Source: Gnetum montanum
Taxonomy: Eukaryota > Streptophyta > Gnetopsida > Gnetales > Gnetaceae
Assembly: GCA_015680685.1 (NCBI GenBank)
Contig: MNCI01020931.1
Span: forward strand, 685,314-712,425
DNA: 27,112 bases
Direction of reading: 5' to 3'
The notes under the pieces were generated by a model. It made no database searches and was not told where the DNA came from. It saw only the letters and a list, made by a program, of their open reading frames with translations. The position numbers and the translations under genes were made by a program. Of the stretch, positions 1 through 10,868 are shown piece after piece (position 1 is the first letter of the stretch; each line of letters opens with the position of its first letter).

Positions 1-80
1 GCCTCTTATTTATAGATATGGCGGCGGGACGCGATATCGCGTACGCGATATCGCGGCCTAGTGCAAGTCGCGTCTCATCA
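1..80 (-). repeat. R4: terminal fragment of an LTR, same subfamily as R3
   Basis: This stretch matches the last ~98 bases of the R3 LTR (26941-27038) almost base for base: CCTCTTATTTATAGA, then GGCGG, the GATATC palindrome array, GCAAGTCG, and the terminal TCTCATCA. Read on the minus strand it is the first part of U3, from the TGATGA terminus to the TATA box. No polypurine sequence follows it, unlike R1 left and R3, so 81 onward is flanking DNA and the element body or the rest of a solo LTR lies left of the window. The expected target duplication is CATAT (81-85). The CpGs are largely intact, which suggests a fairly young insertion. Confidence 0.85.
30..55. promoter_or_regulatory. Perfect 26-bp GATATC/GTAC palindrome in R4 U3
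   Basis: Two GCGATATCGC blocks flank a central GTAC, and the whole 26-base interval equals its own reverse complement. On the element's sense (minus) strand it lies about 15 bases upstream of TATAAATA (7-14). Related arrays occupy the same place in R1, R2 and R3. A role as an LTR promoter or enhancer site is inferred from position only; no binding protein is identified. Confidence 0.6.
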
Positions 81-3065
81 CATATAAATGGGGGCATCAA
101 AAGATTTGTAGTTACCACTACTAACTAAGAAAATTCAGTTGCACAAATATTACTATTTTATTCCAAAAGTTCAAAAAAATGTCTTAAATGGCCAAAATGC
201 CATAAAAGCTCAAATTTCACAAAATTCTAATAGAATCATGTTTATGTCATAAGTAGATCCCAAATATTCATAAAATATCTGGGTCAAGTTGGGCATAATT
301 TTTGCAATTTTCAAAATCCATCAAGAGATAGAAAAAGCTATTAACAAGATTAAAATATTGTTTTTCAAGAAAAAAAGCACAAAATTAGAAAAATCCCATT
401 GCATCTTGACATATTAGTTAAAATCCTAGAAAAATAATAGAAAATCAAGAAGTAGAAAGGACAGATGGAGAATCTATAATAATACAGGGTAGCCATGTGA
501 AAGAAAAATAAAATAAACTTCCTTACTTGTGTTGGCAAGGCTTTTAGAGTTTTCTTGTATCTTCCCTTCTCACCTAATGTTCTCAACTAGTTTTTTCTTT
601 ACTTTGCTTATCATACACAAAACCTTTCTTCAAACTCTGATGAGATGTATCTAGGACCACTACCTATTTATAAAGAAAAAAACAAAAGAAATTGGGCTCA
701 AATCAACTTCAAAATGAAGAAGAAAGGGCAAAAAATGTCTTTATGGAAAAACATGATGGTACATGGTGTTGGAAAAATGACGGTTGCATGGAAAACAATG
801 GCAGCAACCATGCAATGGATGGGGTAGCAAAAGAAAATGCATAAAATAAACAAAGGCGATGATAAAAAGTTATATCTTATACATATAACTTATATTATAT
901 GTTTCACATCTAACATGTAAATTTTCTTTTTACAACAATAGCATTGACCCTTTTTAATTTGGTTTTTAAAAAATTTTCAATTAAATTTTCTCTTTTCAAA
1001 TTCATTTTTATAAGTTTATTCATATTTTTTTTTCATCTTTTAATGCCCTTGCACATAATCACTCATAGCATGCACACCAGGATTCCAAATCAAAATCTAT
1101 TTGAATGTACAGGATCTTTAGCAAATGCTCTACTAAATCATACATTGAAATCTCATTTAAGCATGACTTTTAATTGTTGCCAAGTTTAAATGCCCAAACT
1201 TTTATGATATCTTAGCAAACTAGAAATTGTGATATCTCGACAATTGTAACTTCAATTCTAGTGAACCAAAAGTCAAAATTTATGTTTTCGAACATTCGAG
1301 ACACATTGGTAAGGTTAGATTTTGGGTAGGAAATCATCCTAAGGTACTTCTTTAACAAAGCCAATTTATACAATATTTAATTATAATTAAAAATAAACTT
1401 CAAATTCTAGTTTAATGATAAAAGATAATGAGGGATATGGTCTAGGTAGGGTTAGGGTTCATATTTTCTCCATGAATAGAGTATTATATAGGCACATATG
1501 CATAATAAAATAAAAATATGCATGACTAGATGTGTATAATAAAGCACAAATGTGTATAAAGAAATAAATATGCATAGTCAAATACTTGTAAAGACATGAT
1601 AACTGACAAAAGAAAAACTTCCTAGGGTAATTGGATTTCAATATTTAATCATAAAATATAAAGTAGATCTATGATAGGGCCTTAATAATAGTAAAATAAA
1701 GGATACTAAACTTTAACAAAACATCATAGTAAGCATATTGCATTTACTTATGTAGGAAACTTGTAACAACAACAATAATAATAGTAATGATAGTAATGTA
1801 ATCCTATGTTTTAACTAAGAATATTAGAGCTAATTCATTGAAATGCATATAATAGTATTAAAGAATCAGTCATATGCATTAAATTAAATAACTAAACTGT
1901 GTAAGTGCTTAGGTTGCCACAAATATGATGATGAAGATGGCTTATAGCCTTACATGATGATATGTGAGTTATTGAAGCTAAAGATGATCTAATGTCTTGT
2001 GTGATGATCTTGAAGTTGATGAAAACATAAGATAAAACATTAAACACAAAATTAGCATTAACATAAAAATCAAACATAACATCAATACTTTAGGACCAAA
2101 TTGACATATTTGATGATGTAGCTATTGTGCTCAAAACTTATCATCCAGGGCATTCTAAAATCCTAGGAGGCTATTGTACTAGTAACTAGGCTTCTCTAAA
2201 TACTTCTATAATTAACATGATGGTAGAGGAAGATAAAATCAAACTTTTCTAAAAGACCACTAGTCATGGTGGACTTGTGGTTGAAGCCTATGAATCGTGG
2301 CTGAAGCATAAGAACTAAGTTAAGTTGTACCATAGTCATGATTAGATCATGGTTAACATGACCAAGAGTCATGGTAGGCTCATAATAACAAATTGTGAGT
2401 CACAATTAAGATGTGGTTAACATTGAAGAGAATAGAACTAACAACAAATTATAGGAGGATAAAGAAGATAATACTATGAGTTGTGATCAATCCACTATAG
2501 AAGATATAAATAAAAAATTGAACGAAAACATGAGCTATGGTCCATTTGCACTTTGCAAATTACAAATCAAGTTTAATTATAATACTCTAGAAATGATGGT
2601 GTGTAGTTTGAAGTACAAGGTTGATGAACATAAAAAATAGAAATCATATAGAACAAGCAAAAGATCCAACATTAGTCATCAAGAAACAAGATTAATAAAA
2701 CTAAAATTGAATTTTTATTTATGTCCACTAAGATCCTCTAGATATATTTGGCATGTTTCAAAATTCCTTTTATGGGATTTTTTTTATACATAACTTAACA
2801 TAGCCCATTGGATTTGAACCTATGACTAGGATTTTCCAAGCTAAGACTTTTATCACTAAGCTAACACCTTTACTTACAAGTGTGGAAGTAATGGAGTATC
2901 CTAGTAGGGGGACACTCTTGTTTAGTGGGTCACATCCACCTTGCTATGTAAGTAGGAGTTGTATTACTTTCTCCATTTGCTATTTTTAAAAAAAAGAAAC
3001 AATGACAATAAGAAGTTTACATAAGCAATTGAAAGAAGATAAGCATTATTGAATGATATGCTTTA
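81..3065. other. AT-rich intergenic DNA, no gene recognised
   Basis: The region is strongly A+T-rich. Its short open frames (for example near 365-586, 944-1189 and 1459-1641) are low-complexity, lysine/phenylalanine/isoleucine-rich and match no family I know. There is a small trinucleotide-like patch (about 1767-1800) and a short dispersed CATGGT/CATGATT-rich stretch (about 2260-2410). The only structured element I can support is the tRNA-like head at 2799-2868. This DNA was probably contiguous with 11674-12585 before R1 inserted. Confidence 0.6.
2799..2868 (-). repeat. tRNA-derived SINE head or tRNA pseudogene
   Basis: The minus strand reads as an RNA polymerase III promoter. The A-box-like segment TAGCTTAGTGATAAAAG is at 2847-2863. 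The B-box-like segment GGTTCAAATCC is at 2810-2820. The gap between them is about 26 bases, as in a tRNA. The body does not fold into a convincing acceptor stem, and the 3' side runs on into a short A-rich tract (about 2782-2790). That combination fits a plant tRNA-derived SINE better than a working tRNA. A weak candidate target repeat (TAAAGG/TAAAAGG) flanks it, but I would not rely on it. Confidence 0.45.
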
Positions 3066-3070
3066 GTACC
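3066..3070. repeat. Left target site duplication of R1 (GTACC)
   Basis: GTACC directly precedes TGATGAGTGG at 3071 and is repeated exactly after the right end of R1 at 11669-11673. Five bases is the usual target duplication of LTR retrotransposon integrases. Confidence 0.93.
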
Positions 3071-3900
3071 TGATGAGTGGCATGGTACCCCTACACTCAA
3101 CCATATGAATATGAGCATTTCACACACGATCCAGTTGAACTCTGTAGACAGACTAGTTATCCTTAGGTCACAATTCGTTGTCTTCCCATTTGAACTAGTG
3201 TTAACTTTGTCACTTATGGTTTAGTCCAGACTGAGGTGTATGATGTGTTTCTATGCTAACGCTACTCCTGAGTATGATGGTAAATAAGATTAACTAAGCT
3301 AAGAGAGAAAGTGTGAGAGAGAATCTAAGCTAGCCTAAGTGCAATGATTATCTGTTCCTTAATCATTCGTACACATCTTGGACCTCGTGCATAACTACCA
3401 CTAGGATTACCAAGCGCAGATCCTAGGTACGCTACTGGGTTACCAAGTAGTCATACTTAAATGCTCGTGATCAAGTCGTACTCATTTCGTGTTTAATAGG
3501 AGTTTAGGGTGAAGAGATATTGACTAAGAAAGTAGTAAATAACAAGTAAATAAATAATTAAACTAAGTGAATGTTGCAATGATGAAGTAATCTCGATATT
3601 TATTTTTGTTTATGTGCATGTCCAAGTATGTCACACTTGAATAAGGATGCTGTAAAATTACAATCACCACACTGTGGACATATACTGGGAGGAAAAGGGT
3701 TGAGAGATGTAAAAAGAAACTTAACTCTAAGTACTTACTTAAAACTTAGAAAAAACTGCCTATTGGAATTGTCTACCTCTTATTTATAGATGAGGAGACA
3801 AGCTGCGATATTGTGTACATGATATCACAGCTAGGCTGTGATATCGCGTAGGTGATATCACATACACGATATCATGGTTAACTAAAATGGTGACTCATCA
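3071..3900 (-). repeat. R1 left LTR (3' LTR of the minus-strand element), 830 bp
   Basis: It begins TGATGAGTGG and ends ACTCATCA on the plus strand, so both ends carry the short inverted repeat TGATGA/TCATCA. It aligns over its whole length with 10869-11668. Relative to that copy it lacks about 16 bases near 3157 and carries about 46 extra bases in the GATATC array near 3804-3875. A TATAAATA box lies on the minus strand at 3781-3788. Confidence 0.92.
3781..3875 (-). promoter_or_regulatory. R1 left LTR promoter module: TATAAATA plus GATATC palindrome array
   Basis: On the minus strand an array of five GATATC-like units (3804-3875) precedes TATAAATAAG (TATA at 3781-3788). Units are paired around GTAC or GTA centres, for example GATATCATGTACAC. 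Most former CpGs have become TpG or CpA, which suggests methylation-driven decay of an array like that in R3 and R4. The transcription start is expected 25-35 bases beyond the TATA box, near 3750. Promoter function is inferred. Confidence 0.6.
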
Positions 3901-3908
3901 TACCCCCT
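3901..3908 (-). other. R1 polypurine tract
   Basis: Read on the minus strand, GAGGGGGTA sits immediately before the LTR terminus TGATGA. This is the expected site for plus-strand DNA synthesis priming. The same sequence motif (GGGGGTA) abuts the R3 LTR at 27039-27045. It fixes R1 as a minus-strand element. Confidence 0.8.
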
Positions 3909-4091
3909 CGATTGAATGAAAGCTCATCCTCGAGTTATAGTGAGAACAAGCTCCATTGATTTCATAGTGGATAAGTATGGGATTATTGAATGGTAAGAAT
4001 GGGTTTATGCCACAGTGTGGAATCAAAAAAAAATTGAGACACAACACAAAGAATGCAAATGGAAATCCTAAAGCTACAAAATTGATGGAAC

Positions 4092-6831
4092 TCATGTAGT
4101 TCCAGGTGGTGGTGGCTCCTCCATAGGTGCTTTCCCCTTGTCTTATGCTCCAAGTCTTGGGACTTGATGGCGTTGAAGTATGGCCTAGAGTTTCTCCTCT
4201 TTGGTATGAGGATCTTGTGTTGTCCATGCTAATTCTCTAACGTTTGATGGAGTTAGCACCTCCCATGGGCAAGGTAGTTATGGAAATATTTGATTTGTCT
4301 TGACATACCAAGCCGCAGACATCCATCGTTCCTCCTCGTAGGCTCTGGCTTTGTCTTTGTATTCTCGAAAATCTGCAAGCCATTGAGACAAATCTATTGC
4401 AACACCTTTTTGTCCTTGGTAGCTTACTTTCACCACCTCAAGTTCAAAATTTGCAATCTCCAGTTTTTGCAATATCTTCTTGCGTTCTGCAAATTCTATT
4501 TCATATTTGTTGTAGGTGGTATCTACTTGTTGTTTAAGCTCTGTCCTTGGGTACCCTACTATTAACATGGCAAGGTTGGCATACCACAAGTTTTTCAACT
4601 CCATGTATTTAGTAAGATCTTGGATCTGTAGGTCCTAGTTCTTAACTTCTGCCTAGTGGGCAAAGGCATATGTGTCCAATATGGCCCACCAGTCAGTGTG
4701 GTGAGCACTGATAGCATTGATGTGGGCCTTGGCCATATGGATCTTCTTCTCAAGGATCTATTTGTACATCCCCACCTGGTCCTGGAAGTGATCCTTTAGC
4801 TTTTCATGCCATTTAGCCTCATTTTTCCATGCGCTTATTTTGATAGCTATCTTTTGGTGAATGACGCATACCTCCTCCATTGAGAGAGTTTGATTCTCCC
4901 TAGCTAAATGGCTCATGTCTTGGTTGACCCAGATGAATTGTTCTCACAACTGATGGAAATGTTCTTTGAGAACATTCTTTTGCTTCTCCATAGAGGTTAA
5001 CTGAAGGTTGTCAGCAACTAGCTGCTTATTTTCCTCTTGTAAGGCCTTGAGTTCCTTGGTATGCACATGAGTTTGCACTTGTGCTACAAAGGCATCCCAA
5101 ACAACCTTCTCTTTTTCTTCTTCCACCTTCTTATTCTCCATTAGTACTTTGGTTAGTTGCTCAGTTTTGAAACTATCTAGCTAGTCTATGGGAACAAATT
5201 GCAAAGGGTCCACGAGCTTTTCTTGCAATTTTTGCACCTCTACTTCAGCATGCTCGACCCTCAACTTTGTCAAGACTAGCTTCCCCTTAGTGTAAATGAG
5301 GTTTGATTGAATTGTTGTAACATCTTGAGGGATGTCAAATAGAGATGTTATTACTTGTCCTATTTGTAGCAATTAATCAAGTGCATCCTCATGTTCTACA
5401 AGAGTCATTGAGGTTCCAACCAAATTTTGAGCATCCCGTGCTCCTGTGAGATCTGCCAATGGCACAAAAAGTAGATTGAACAATTCTTTAATGTGGTCTG
5501 TGACCACTTCTATAGCTCCCTTTGTATCCTGTGTTGCATGACCACCACTATGGCCCCTTCACCAATTTCTAATTTCACTTGAAAAGATGCAGCGTTTCCC
5601 GAGATTTGTTGTGATCAAGTACTTTTCCCTCCTCTTGTGTGGATGTACACCTCACCCCTTGCATGATCCAAAGAAACCATGGGTTTTATGGCATCGTCAA
5701 TGACACGGAAGAGATTTACATCATCACAAATTTCCCAACTCACTGTCTCAGTGATGGCCCTAAGATGGCTCATCGATGGTCTGTGATCTTGTGGTGGCGA
5801 TGGTTGATCCTGGCCCGTGCTAGGCCTTGTTTCTTGTTGTTGGCTGGGTCCTGCAAGTTAGATTGTAGTTGGTCCAGCTATCTGTTCTTTCTCTTATTCT
5901 GGTCCTAGTGTCTCACCAATGATTTCCCTTGTAGCTGGTGGCTTTAATAATTCAGCATATGAAGCATTTTGGGCTTTTTGGACATCATTAGTGTATCCTC
6001 TAATACCAGCACATTGGCACAACTTCCTGATAAGACAAGGGAAGGGTAAGGCAAGCTTCCCTATCTTTTGTTCTTCAAACTACCTTAGGATCTCCATGAA
6101 ATATAGATGAGGCAGGTTAGCATTAACCTTTCCCATCAACACTACACATCCCCTTGCCGCATATGTTGAAATCCCTTTTAGGCCTTTCATGGGGAAGAGG
6201 TGATACATTCCAATTTTGAAATAGATCCTGTCTTCTATTGTCAACTCTCCAAATGTCTTATCCTTGCCATATGCCCTCTCCAACCAAACTCATCATGCAT
6301 CGGGGTCAAAATAGGTGGATAAATGAGCAACCTTTGGCCCTGTATTCGGAAGGTTTAATACTTCTAAAATGGCCTACATAGAGAATTCAACTATCACACC
6401 ATAAATGTTAACAGTGGTGCCTTGTTCTCTATTGTGCCAAAACTGGTATGTTTCCCCTAGGTACTAGGCACTACTTGCAGAGAGGATAGGCCATAAGGGA
6501 GACCCTTTGAGATGTCCCTAACAGCCTCAAGAGGAAACTCTATGAAAGATTCAAAATTTAATTTCACAATCACCGTAGTGAATGTGGACCTTTCGTGAAT
6601 AGCCTAAATACAATCCTGGGGCAATGTGAGATGTTGTCCCTGTTCAGGAATTGTAGCAACTCCTCCTTTTGCCTACTTGGACTGTATAGTAGGAGGGTCT
6701 TCTTGATGAATGCTAAATGATTATTCCTCCTACTCTGCATGTTGTCTAGCAGGGACTTGTTCTTTGCCTCTCCTAGGTTGTTTGCTTCCACCTTGAGTAG
6801 GACCTTCATGTTGTCCACATTTCAGGGTCAT
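4092..6831 (-). pseudogene. R1 ORF2: degenerate 'putative plant transposon protein'-like plus coiled coil
   Basis: This is the second sense ORF of R1, nominally about 910 codons, broken by stops and frameshifts. I place the start at the ATG at 6831, preceded by TTATAG, because the R2 copy is in one frame from the equivalent ATG for over 250 codons. The N-terminus is basic (PRRGK near residue 20). Nominal residues 180-280 carry FKIGMYHLFPMKG, LMGKVNANLPHL and LPFPCLIRKLC, which resemble the plant transposon protein family I associate with Pfam Transposase_32; no search was run. Nominal residues 485-850 are charged heptad-like coiled coil (around 5372-4280). The C-terminus is DKGKAPMEEPPPPGTT before TGA at 4092-4094. 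A role as a structural or accessory protein is unknown. Stops at codons 34, 53 and 76 are shared with R2. Confidence 0.65.
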
Positions 6832-7314
6832 CTATAATCACATGGGGCCAAGCGTTAGTACAGTTGTTTTTGAAGTTAAGTTATACCTTACTGCTTACCT
6901 TTATTAATTTATTTTATCTTCGTGTAATGTTTCCCAAAAAAAATTATAATAGTGAGTCCTTTTTACTTAGGTGGTTTCCAATTTTAGTCTCCCAATGTAC
7001 CTAAAGGGGTGAAATTATTTCTAGAAAAATTATCGTTAATGTTATAGCAAATTACACTTGATAATGTCCTTCGAGCAATGAAAAATTTCAAAAAATTTAT
7101 GCACTATTCGGCATGTGTTCCTCCCCCATGACTAAGCTGAACACTCTAGGTTCGAGTAGGTTTAAACAAAATTAAAATCGGAGTACCAACAAGCGAGATA
7201 TAGGTAGAAAAGCAAGGGTCTCACAATTGCAAGTCGTAGAGAAAAATTTGAAAAACTTCCCTACGTGAATTGTGGAAAATGATGTTAAGTGTTGTGGGGG
7301 GAGGGGGGTCACAT

Positions 7315-7372
7315 GTATATAGTTTAATGTGACACAATATCGTGTACATGATATTGCGTACACGATATTACG
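7315..7372 (-). promoter_or_regulatory. R1 internal promoter-like module upstream of ORF2
   Basis: On the minus strand three ATATC/GATAT units paired around GTAC centres (7334-7372) precede a TATA-like CTATATAC (7315-7322), the same order as in the LTR promoter module. The segment ATATCATGTACAC is shared with R1's own LTR array. ORF2 starts about 480 bases further on. A C-rich run (7296-7309 on this strand) follows the TATA-like box. R2 has an equivalent module at 23794-23868. Function as a second promoter is inferred from this architecture. Confidence 0.5.
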
Positions 7373-8616
7373 GCCTATCGATGTTTAGGCTGAGGGAAAA
7401 ATACCAAATTTTGAAGGTTTTTCTGGAATTAAAAATGGAAATTAAGGACATGTGGGCACCTGTTAAAGGGTTCTAGGGTAATTTAGATACTTTTGAAGGC
7501 AAGAATAATGAAATGTGGGTGGACTTGAGCAATAAGGCCTTGGGTGGTAAGTGAGAGAAAAAGGTCATGTAATGGTACATAGGAACATTGGAATTCAAAG
7601 GGATAGTAGTAGGGAAAGAATATCATGGAAAATACGCTGAGGGTAAGAAATGGTGTGTGTGAGCTGTGTCATGATTAAAAATTACAAAAGATTACACAAG
7701 TGGATCCTCCCCAAAGTAGGTTCCAACCTATAATGCCCTTGTGTAACCACACTTAAAAGTGTCTGTGGGCACTAAAAGGGTTATATGTAATCCACACTAA
7801 TTCCACAAAACACACGCATGTAAATATCACTAGAATGAGGTAAGAATTCTACGCTACACGAGACACAAGTAACAATTACATGAACAAGGAGATGAGATGG
7901 GGTATATAAGGGATTGTAGAGATTGGGACATGAGGTAACTGACCTAGGGCATAATGAATCCTACGTTTAAAGCATGATTAACCTGTCATTGACCCATTGT
8001 TCCAAGATTAGGACCAAGTCCATTCCTCTGATCAGTGACACCACATTTTTTCATCCCATGATGAGTGACTATGAGAGTACTAGAACAACAAGGCATATGA
8101 TCACTTGGCATTTTGTTCAAGGGAGGAGTGATTTTTACTTTGTGGCACTTCCTTTTTTTTTCGATTGCTAAATCTAGAGAAGCCACCAACCCTCAGGCAT
8201 GGGTGCATGTCTTTCCAGTGGGAACCCCTAGAACAACATTGGATTTTTGAGTGCCCTTTTGATTACTCTTACTCCCATTTTTCGTTAGATCTACAAGGAG
8301 CTTAGTACAACCACGTTGCATGATAACTCCCACAAACATCACCAAAGAGAATCTATGAGTCCCGTTGATGTCACACCCTAATCATTCCCTCTTGATATGT
8401 CCTTCTTCATTCTAGGTACAATGAACACAAAATTAATTTTAAGTTTTAAGAATGTCAAGAATATCATTATATCCTCAAACAGAACCTCTTATTTGTAGAG
8501 TGGATGAGTGGTGTAATGGGCTCACTATCCAAATAATTGACCACTTGAGACTCGATAACATAGAACACACCTCAACCAATGAGCCACATGAGTGTTTTAT
8601 TCATAGATGATATTAC

Positions 8617-8735
8617 TTATAAAAACGTAAAAGGAGAACAAAGGCAAAAAGATAAAACAAGAAATTGAAAAATGAAAAACTGGAAAACAAAAAGTTGTAA
8701 AATTAAAGAAAATGAAGAGTAGTTATTAATCCTGC
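8617..8735 (-). other. T-rich tract just after R1 gag stop
   Basis: On the sense strand the ~115 bases after the gag stop are dominated by T with runs such as TTTTTGTTTTCC. R2 has the same tract at the same place (22430-22556). Conservation of position suggests it was part of the ancestral element. It could be a gag 3' untranslated region or a transcription/processing signal. Confidence 0.5.
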
Positions 8736-8741
8736 TTGTTA

Positions 8742-10727
8742 TTAGAATGGGGGATATCCCCCATAACTAAATGGTTGAGGATGTCAAGGATTAATAAATG
8801 AAAGATGAGGATCCTTGCATGTTGGAAATATTGGAACCCACTCATACTTACCCCATTGGGCTCCACACATTTGGTTATAGCAAGCATAGTGGGGCAATTT
8901 ATGAGATGTAGTTCTTGGATAATGATTTGACCCACTATGATAATTGAGACCATTAGATGGTATGCAAGGATCAGGACGTTGCCCTCCATGCCTATGTTCA
9001 TTGCGTCGTATGGTTGTTGGAGTGTTAACTGGTGGCCCTAATGAAGTAACATGAGGCGTTGGGTTCGAAGATAAGGGTGCATCACAGTGTTGGACTTATG
9101 CTAAGTTGGAGAATGCAATGGCCTTGGAATTGTGTTGTCCCTTCCTATGGTCATTTCTAAAGAAGGGACACCTTCAATGTTGCTAAGGTCTTTCATTTTT
9201 GTTGGCAATAGTAGCACAAGTAATGTTTGTGGGTTGTTGCTGTGGTGCAAACACCTTAGGAACAATTGGTGGCGATGTAGAAGGAGGGAAAAAATGAGAA
9301 TGTTGAAAATTAGGAGAAGTGTAAGGTGCACAAGGCGGTGGTTGTGTTGAGGACATGGGCTAATAGTATTGAGGAGAATGGTAATTCAACAAGATAGAGT
9401 ATGTTGATCCAGTTGGGGAAACATGATATTGAACTAGGTAAGCATTTAGATTCAGATGATATGAAGGGTGTCTCCAGCTTAGGGGTTGCTTCCCCCATGA
9501 TTGGGATTTTTGCCACTGTGATTGAACATAGTATCTCTGTATGAACTCTGGATGTAACATGCTTCCCCAATGCTCATATAAATGTAATAGGATTGGGCAC
9601 TGGCCCTTGGAGTGATCGTATAGGAAAATGTTGCATTCATATGTATGATTGGCAATTGAGCTCATATTTCCTTCATCCCTTCTTTCTGATTGTCTAATGA
9701 TATTTTGTCTTGCTTCTCGAGTTTTCAAAACTCTATCTCCAATAATATCGATATATTCTCCACACTTTTTATATGTCCATTCCAACATCTTATTGATCTT
9801 TGCCTTGACTTCCTCTAATGATTGTTGTACTGGAGAAGATAGTTCTTTCCCCTTGTGATAGGTTGATTTCTCCTTTTTATGATCATGGACCTTTGTTAAG
9901 TTGAGATTTTGGTCCTATTGATGTTTTTTAACACTCTCCCATCTAGCCATTTCTCCTTCCTCTTTTTCTACCCGCTTAATAAGCTCCTGGACTTGATGGG
10001 TTCGTAGTTCGTATAGTTGACCTTGGACATACATCCCTAGGGTCTCTCTTGTTGCATCATGAAGCCCATCAATGATATGGTAGATTAGCCTTTTCTCAGA
10101 GAACTCATGACCTGGACAATTGTTTAATAATGCATAATATTTTTCTAAGCCCATGTCCAAGGGTTCATGTTGTGTTTGTTTCCACTGTTGGATTTGTTTC
10201 CTCAAGGCTAACACTCTTGCATAGGTTTGATATATTTCACTAAAGAGTTCTACCATTGTTGGCCAATGTCGTATTGAATTTGGTTTTAACGATCTATACC
10301 ATACTTTCTCTTGGCCAATGAGTGTCATAGGAAAGAGATTGATTTTTTGCCAACCGTTATCAATGTTGTTCCATGTGTAAGCATCGTAGAAGGCTTGTAA
10401 ATGTTGTTGTGGATCTAAGTCATAGCCTCCTAAGAAATTAGGGAAGTTGTTTAAATTGAGCCTAGGTATACGGCTCTCTTTACAATGCCTACAGGAGATC
10501 CGAACATCCTCTTATATTTGCGTTAGGCTTGTAGTGACCAATATGGGTTCATCGTCATTAGGTAAGTTATGCTTTCATGCATTGGGACGATGTTGCCTTC
10601 ATTTATGTTCATAAGAAATCCCCACCTCGGGTTGCGTACTCCAATCTTCATTGTCATATAATTCGTTGGTTATCCAATGAATTTCCCCACTAGATGTGAC
10701 ATTGTTATAGTCTTGTAGGAGAGCCAT
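8742..10727 (-). pseudogene. gag: R1 gag (Ty3/Gypsy-type capsid polyprotein), stop-riddled
   Basis: Gag forms the virus-like particle that packages the element RNA. The frame from ATG at 10727 to TAA at 8742-8744 is 661 codons with no net frameshift, but several stops interrupt it. Stops include codons 43 and 51 (TGA), 72 (TAA), 271 (TAG) and 456 (TAG). Residues about 108-270 match the Retrotrans_gag pattern: YDLDPQQHLQAFYDAY, then LFPMTLIGQEKVWYRSL, then YALLNNCPGHEFSEKRLIYHIIDGL. A second block (about 285-455) has a coiled-coil-like start and aligns well with R2. The C-terminal third is proline-, glutamine- and asparagine-rich and ends SYGGYPPF in both copies. I see no CCHC zinc knuckle and no protease. 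The start was chosen because R2 has the same ATG and context. Confidence 0.82.
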
Positions 10728-10850
10728 GGTTGTGTGATTGTGTGTGAATTTATATGTGACTTTTTATAATTATTTCTTTCTAAAAGATATATCATTAATT
10801 CCTGTACAACGACCTTGTATGATATAACTAACCTAGATTACTAGCACTAT

Positions 10851-10867
10851 CCCCAACAACGGTGCCA
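10851..10867 (-). other. R1 primer-binding site, tRNA-Asp type
   Basis: The minus strand immediately after the right LTR (one-base spacer at 10868) reads TGGCACCGTTGTTGGGG. It matches the complement of the 3' end of plant tRNA-Asp with a few C-to-T or G-to-A transitions, consistent with methylation decay. This priming choice is known from Athila-type Ty3/Gypsy elements. It fixes the element's strand. Confidence 0.75.
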
Positions 10868-10868
10868 A

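Larger units (their letters stand above)
6832..8741 (-). other. R1 inter-ORF spacer, about 1.9 kb, non-coding as far as I can see
   Basis: This lies between the gag stop and the ORF2 ATG. It aligns as DNA with the R2 spacer (22416-24372) over most of its length. For example, the GTGGATTACAT and AACCCTTTTAGT blocks and the TTGGGGAGGA block recur in the same order. Short open frames (7986-8189) do not stay aligned as protein between copies, so I do not call a gene. It contains the T-rich tract next to gag and the internal palindrome and TATA-like module at 7310-7375. It may act as an untranslated leader for ORF2, but that is inference. Confidence 0.55.

Noticed and set aside
1446-1460. TAGGGTTAGGGTTC, telomere-like
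   Set aside because: Only about two units; far too short to be an interstitial telomere array.
3898-4227. Minus-strand ORF with a hydrophobic segment ending at the LTR, possible env-like transmembrane protein
   Set aside because: It is out of frame with ORF2 and overlaps the ORF2 C-terminus (ending at TGA 4092). The hydrophobic stretch comes from a T-rich 3' untranslated tract.
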